DNA of 8,341 nt from NCBI GenBank assembly GCA_017652965.1, contig JAGBZZ010000081.1, forward strand, positions 1 to 8,341. Direction: 5' to 3'. The number at the start of each line of letters is the position of its first letter. The stretch's first letter is position 1. Source of the stretch: Clostridia bacterium (GTDB taxonomy: Bacteria; Bacillota_A; Clostridia; Oscillospirales; CAG-272). The translations under genes and the position numbers were made by a program. Shown here piece by piece: positions 5,299-8,341 of this stretch. A model generated the notes under the pieces. It was not told where the DNA came from. It made no database searches and worked only from the letters and a program-made list of their open reading frames with translations.

Positions 5299-7796
5299 TT
5301 GCCCTCCCCTCCCCTTTTCTTCAAGGCCTTCTCGCCCGCAAGGCGGGAGAAGAGGGTGTGCTCGCCGCACTCCAAGCGGTATTCTGCCCCATCGGGCATG
5401 GTAAGGCACGCGGTACATCCGAAGGGGACGCAGAGAGAAAGCCGAAGCCCCTCCTCCTCCCTTCGGTAGGTCATGCGGTATTCCCCGCGCACGGTGTGCA
5501 GGGCAAACGAAAAATACCCGACAGAGGTTGCCATCCTCGGCCGCAGTGTCACCGTGCGGTAAGCATCCCGCGAGGCAACAAGGCCAAAAAGATCCTCTAC
5601 GATAAACGAGCATGCCCCCGCAAACATCGCGTGGTTGTGGGTCGCCATGCTTCCCACCTCCACCCATTGCTCCCAAAGGGTGTTGGCCCCGCGAGCTATA
5701 TGATCGCCAAAGCTTGGATAGGTGGGGTGAAAATAGGTATCAAGGGCAAGATCCAGAAGGCCGGCCTCCGCAAGCACGGTGGCTAAATAGCGCGTGCCGA
5801 AGATGCCGGTATCCAGATGCCCCTCCCGCTTATCAAGGATCGACCGCACCAAGGACGCAAGGATCCTTTCCCGATCCTCGGGCGGGCACATACCGAAGGC
5901 AAGCGGCAAAAGGGTGGGCGTTTGGTCACCGTCCGAATAGGTGAAGTCCCCCTCGCGGTAAAAGGCCTTGCGGTAGCCGCCCTTCACCTTTTCCATAATA
6001 GCGCGATAGGCGGGGATATCCTCGCTGTGTCCTGCGGCCTCCGCCAGCTCACACATCGCGTCGGCCATATGGTAAAATAGGGCGGTGGCAGTTTCGGAGG
6101 GATGCGAGAAGGAATCGCGGAAGAGGCCTGCCTTGTTCGGATGGGGGGCGCACCAATCACCGAATCTGCCGGGCAATACCCCATCCTCGGCCACGGCGGC
6201 AGTTGCCAGAAGATAGGCACGCACGCCGGGATAATGCTCGGCCAGCAGGCGCCCGTCGCCATACGCGCGCCAAAGGGCGCGCAGGATAAGGATCTGGGCA
6301 CCGTACCACTCGGGCATCTCGGCTTTTTCGCTTTTTATATGCCGCAGCATAAAGCCGCTGTGGTCATAGACGTGCCAATACTGCGAGGCAAAGTCCACGT
6401 ACGCGGCAAGATCCATGGCGCACGGGGTGCGCTCGTCCCGCCCTGCACAGTCGCTGGAATAGCTCATGGTATTGGAGCGGATGCTGGCGGTTGCGTTGTG
6501 ATACAGCTGCATGATGCGCGCATCGTCGCAGGAAAGCTCCATGGTTTTTGCAAGGTCGGCGTGCAGAAAGGCCGCGCGGAACTCACCGCGTGACGGAAGC
6601 CCCGAAAGCCCGCTGACCTCCACGTACCGAAAGCCGTGGTAGGTAAAGCGCGGCTCGTACACCGCAAGGCCGTCCTCACCGTATACGTAGACGTCGGTCT
6701 GCCTGGCATCGCGCAGGTTGCGCACGTCAAGCTCGCCCGTCTCCTTATCGATCATCTCGGCATGCCGCAGGGTCAGCACGTCCCCCCGCTTCCCTACCCG
6801 CTCGATGCGGACAAAGCCGGACATATTCTGCCCAAAATCCAGGATCACGCGGCCGTCTGAGAGGCGGCGGGCATCCACAAAATCGTGGTACGCCTCCACC
6901 GTGATGGGGGGCAGGGGGCTTGGCATGACCCTCTCGCCCTCTACCTTAACGGGTATGGCGGGGTGGGCCCACTCGGCCATACACGGGCCCCAGGGGCGGA
7001 GGAGGCGGGCATCGTAATGCTCACCGTGGTAGATGCTGTTTTCGGTGATGGCGGCCTCGTCTGCGGCCAGCCACGTGCCGTCGGTTGGGATCGCCTCGGT
7101 GCGGCCGTCTGCATAGGTCAGATGCAAAAGCCCGAAAATGCGCCGTACCCCCTCGTGCTGCCAGGAGTCATAGCGCCACATAAAGCTTTTCTTGTAATAG
7201 CCGTCGGCCAGGATAACCCCGATAGTATTCTCCCCAAGGACAAGCCGATCGCCAAGATCGTAGGATTCATAATACCGCAGGCCAACAGGGACGGCGGCAG
7301 GCACAAAGCGGCGCTCATCCGGGCGGCGGCCATTGACGTAGAGGTCGAAAAAGTTGGTGGCACTCATGTAAAGAAGTGCCTGCACCGGCATCTCCCGCAG
7401 GCAGAAGCTTTTCTGCAGGCGAAAGGCGCGATAGGGCTCGCAGGAGTCGTCGGGGGCGATCCACTCCGCCCCGCAAAGCTCGGTAAGCGGCCCTGTGGTA
7501 AAATGGGTCTCCCCCTCGGCTACCTCGCCGCCTATGCTCCACACGCACACCGATACGCGGTAGCGGGTAAAGGGCAAAAGCCCCTCCCCCTCATACGGAA
7601 TATGCAGGGTCCTGTCGGTTTCCACCCGACCCGTGTCATACACCGCCCGATCGGCAAGATACACGGTAAGGCGGTGTGCCCTTTGCCCGTCCCCTTGGCG
7701 GTCGGATTTCACACGGTAGGAAAAGGAAGGGTGTGCACTGCAAAGTGAAAGCGGGCACTTGCGAAGATCGGTTTCTATCGACGTGACGGTCAGCAT
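5295..7796 (-). CDS. GH78 family alpha-L-rhamnosidase (intracellular)
   Basis: An 833-residue protein with no signal peptide, so probably cytoplasmic. Domains in order: a fibronectin-III-like N-terminal region (about 1-102, with PFTRYRVSVCVW); a beta-sandwich rhamnosidase N domain (about 135-260: LYVNGRRPD at 152-160, NTIGVILADGYY at 190-201); a concanavalin-like domain (about 300-400: ILDFGQNMSGFVRI at 318-331, FTYHGFRYVEVSG at 384-396); the (alpha/alpha)6 catalytic domain (about 405-745); and a C-terminal beta domain (about 746-825). Catalytic candidates are Asp449, Glu455 and Asp462 in DCAGRDERTPCAMD, and Glu709 in GANTLWEQW, followed by HNHAMFAG (720-727). GH78 inverts and releases terminal L-rhamnose from small glycosides or polysaccharide fragments. 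The family's usual DCPxRDERxGWxGD block is altered here, so a related sugar is possible. The start is chosen from GGGGAG 6 bases upstream. It is the first gene of a two-gene operon with the EutH-like permease and is divergent from another rhamnosidase-like gene. Confidence 0.92.
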   Translation of the reverse strand: MLTVTSIETDLRKCPLSLCSAHPSFSYRVKSDRQGDGQRAHRLTVYLADRAVYDTGRVETDRTLHIPYEGEGLLPFTRYRVSVCVWSIGGEVAEGETHFTTGPLTELCGAEWIAPDDSCEPYRAFRLQKSFCLREMPVQALLYMSATNFFDLYVNGRRPDERRFVPAAVPVGLRYYESYDLGDRLVLGENTIGVILADGYYKKSFMWRYDSWQHEGVRRIFGLLHLTYADGRTEAIPTDGTWLAADEAAITENSIYHGEHYDARLLRPWGPCMAEWAHPAIPVKVEGERVMPSPLPPITVEAYHDFVDARRLSDGRVILDFGQNMSGFVRIERVGKRGDVLTLRHAEMIDKETGELDVRNLRDARQTDVYVYGEDGLAVYEPRFTYHGFRYVEVSGLSGLPSRGEFRAAFLHADLAKTMELSCDDARIMQLYHNATASIRSNTMSYSSDCAGRDERTPCAMDLAAYVDFASQYWHVYDHSGFMLRHIKSEKAEMPEWYGAQILILRALWRAYGDGRLLAEHYPGVRAYLLATAAVAEDGVLPGRFGDWCAPHPNKAGLFRDSFSHPSETATALFYHMADAMCELAEAAGHSEDIPAYRAIMEKVKGGYRKAFYREGDFTYSDGDQTPTLLPLAFGMCPPEDRERILASLVRSILDKREGHLDTGIFGTRYLATVLAEAGLLDLALDTYFHPTYPSFGDHIARGANTLWEQWVEVGSMATHNHAMFAGACSFIVEDLFGLVASRDAYRTVTLRPRMATSVGYFSFALHTVRGEYRMTYRREEEGLRLSLCVPFGCTACLTMPDGAEYRLECGEHTLFSRLAGEKALKKRGGEGK

Positions 7797-7826
7797 AGCA
7801 TTCTCCCCGAGGGTTTATTTTCAATC

Positions 7827-7832
7827 AGTATA
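7827..7832 (-). promoter_or_regulatory. Second TATACT hexamer downstream of the GH78 promoter
   Basis: On the minus strand a second TATACT (7832-7827) lies 19 bases after the first one at 7851-7846. It has no good -35 at 17 bases, so it is either an alternative start of transcription or a chance repeat. Confidence 0.3.
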
Positions 7833-7845
7833 GGAGGCCACCGCC

Positions 7846-7875
7846 AGTATACCACACCGTCGCCGCTCCCGTCAA
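7846..7875 (-). promoter_or_regulatory. Promoter of the GH78-EutH operon
   Basis: On the minus strand, TTGACG (7875-7870), an 18-base spacer and TATACT (7851-7846) with an extended TGG just before the -10 form a strong promoter candidate. The leader to the ATG at 7796 would be about 40-45 bases long. Confidence 0.72.
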
Positions 7876-7913
7876 GGGGCAGTACCGATTTACCTGCCCC
7901 CGAAAATCTTTTC

Positions 7914-7942
7914 TTGCATCTTTGGCACCTTGGTGCTATAAT
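7914..7942 (+). promoter_or_regulatory. Promoter of the rightmost rhamnosidase-like gene
   Basis: TTGCAT (7914-7919), a 17-base spacer and a perfect TATAAT (7937-7942) lie 52 bases before the ATG. The ribosome binding site AAAAAGGAG is at 7976-7984. Confidence 0.75.
7925..7936. promoter_or_regulatory. Candidate operator: inverted repeat inside the promoter spacer
   Basis: GCACC-TT-GGTGC has perfect 5-base arms around TT and ends directly against the TATAAT box. It lies wholly between the -35 and -10 boxes, the classic position for a repressor site. A looser outer pair, TTGGCA (7922-7927) with TGCCAA (7964-7969), is also present. The regulator is not identified. Confidence 0.5.
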
Positions 7943-7993
7943 AAGGGTAAACGCTAAGGATGATGCCAAGGAAGCAAAAAGGAGCCCCCACGT

Positions 7994-8341
7994 ATGAGCC
8001 GCACGGTATTTGAAAAAAGCAAATGGATCTGGGTAGCCTCGGGCGAATGCCCCGACCAATACGTCGAATTTTGTGAGCGGATCTCCTATCGCGGCGGGGA
8101 GGTCACCGTCCGCCTTTCCTGCGATGGGGATTACACCCTGTTTGTCAACGGCCGATACGTTGCCTCTAACCAGTACGGTGACTTTGAGCATTACAAGATC
8201 TACGATACGCTCTCGCTTGCCCCTTATCTGACAAAGGGGGAAAACGAGCTTTTGTTTCTCGTCCATCACGTCGGCGCCTCCACCTTCCGCTATCGGCCTG
8301 CCGCGGCGGGGCTTTTATACGAGATCCTGGCGAAAGACACC
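7994..8341 (+). CDS. Rhamnosidase-like protein, N-terminal fragment (continues past window edge)
   Basis: The frame is open from ATG 7994 to the last base: 116 codons with no stop. The fragment opens with KSKWIWVASGECPDQYVEF (residues 9-27). It then has a beta-sandwich stretch, SCDGDYTLFVNGRYVASNQYG (42-62) with YDTLSLAPYLTKGENELLFLVHH (70-92). This is the pattern of the GH78 N-terminal domain (x-G/D-x-Y-x-L-F-V-N-G, then YD...L..G.N). The same domain type occurs in the divergent GH78 protein (LYVNGRRPD, YDLGDRLVLGENTIGV). No signal peptide is seen, so it is probably cytoplasmic. The catalytic part is outside the window, so activity cannot be confirmed. The start is supported by AAAAAGGAG (7976-7984), 9 bases upstream. 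It shares a 197-base divergent control region with the GH78-EutH operon and is likely co-regulated with it. Confidence 0.75.
   Translation, partial: MSRTVFEKSKWIWVASGECPDQYVEFCERISYRGGEVTVRLSCDGDYTLFVNGRYVASNQYGDFEHYKIYDTLSLAPYLTKGENELLFLVHHVGASTFRYRPAAAGLLYEILAKDT

Noticed and set aside
4348..5469. Long plus-strand open frame (373 codons) antisense to the EutH-like gene
   Set aside because: The product is very rich in Lys, Arg, Gly, His and Gln with no domain pattern, as expected for the reverse complement of a hydrophobic protein gene; no ribosome binding site or promoter.
5299..5676. Upstream extension of the EutH-like reading frame to 5676 (486 residues in total)
   Set aside because: The extra sequence lies inside the GH78 gene in another frame and does not resemble EutH. 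The ATG at 5298 has a good ribosome binding site and begins exactly where EutH similarity starts.
7790..8269. Minus-strand open frame (159 codons) across the divergent promoter region at the right end
   Set aside because: It spans both promoters and lies antisense to a frame with clear GH78-type N-domain motifs and a strong ribosome binding site.
1..8341. CRISPR arrays, tRNA/rRNA genes, insertion sequences, attachment sites
   Set aside because: No regularly spaced repeats, no cloverleaf or rRNA-like sequence, and no transposase or integrase frame or terminal inverted repeats were seen.

Overview
The window looks like chromosomal DNA from a G+C-rich member of the Bacillota, probably a gut or anaerobic Clostridia lineage. 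The reasons are strong AAGGAG-type ribosome binding sites, A-tract/hairpin/T-tract terminators, TTGACA/TATAAT-type promoters, and the gene families present: a MATE transporter tail, an EutH homologue without other eut genes, GH78 rhamnosidase-like proteins, and an AraC regulator. This assignment is an inference; there is no rRNA or marker gene to confirm it.

Layout, left to right: the C-terminus of a MATE family efflux transporter (+, 1-183); an SGNH/GDSL hydrolase (-, 249-1040); a Gfo/Idh/MocA oxidoreductase (+, 1319-2353); a TIM-barrel, aldo/keto-reductase-like protein of unknown function (-, 2430-3284); an AraC-family regulator (+, 3431-4159); an EutH-like membrane transporter (-, 4216-5298) that is the downstream partner of a GH78 alpha-L-rhamnosidase (-, 5295-7796); and the first 116 codons of a second protein with a rhamnosidase-type N-terminal sugar-binding domain (+, 7994 to the window edge). 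Apart from the coupled GH78-EutH pair, every gene is in the opposite orientation to its neighbour. Each convergent junction carries one hairpin that can terminate from both sides (about 187-226, 2373-2418, 4163-4206), and each divergent junction carries recognisable promoters for both sides.

Taken together the genes look like an accessory carbohydrate or glycoside utilisation region. A cytoplasmic GH78 enzyme would release rhamnose (or a similar sugar) from a small glycoside. An SGNH hydrolase could remove ester groups. A Gfo/Idh dehydrogenase would oxidise or epimerise a sugar or polyol. An AraC regulator would sense a ligand, and an EutH-type permease would move the substrate or the aglycone. 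The link between these roles is inferred from families and proximity only. The most unusual points are the ATGA-overlap coupling of an EutH-type permease to a rhamnosidase, the altered GDHLGF-like motif in that permease, an AKR-like barrel that appears to lack the catalytic tetrad, and a promoter block shared by the oxidoreductase and AraC genes.
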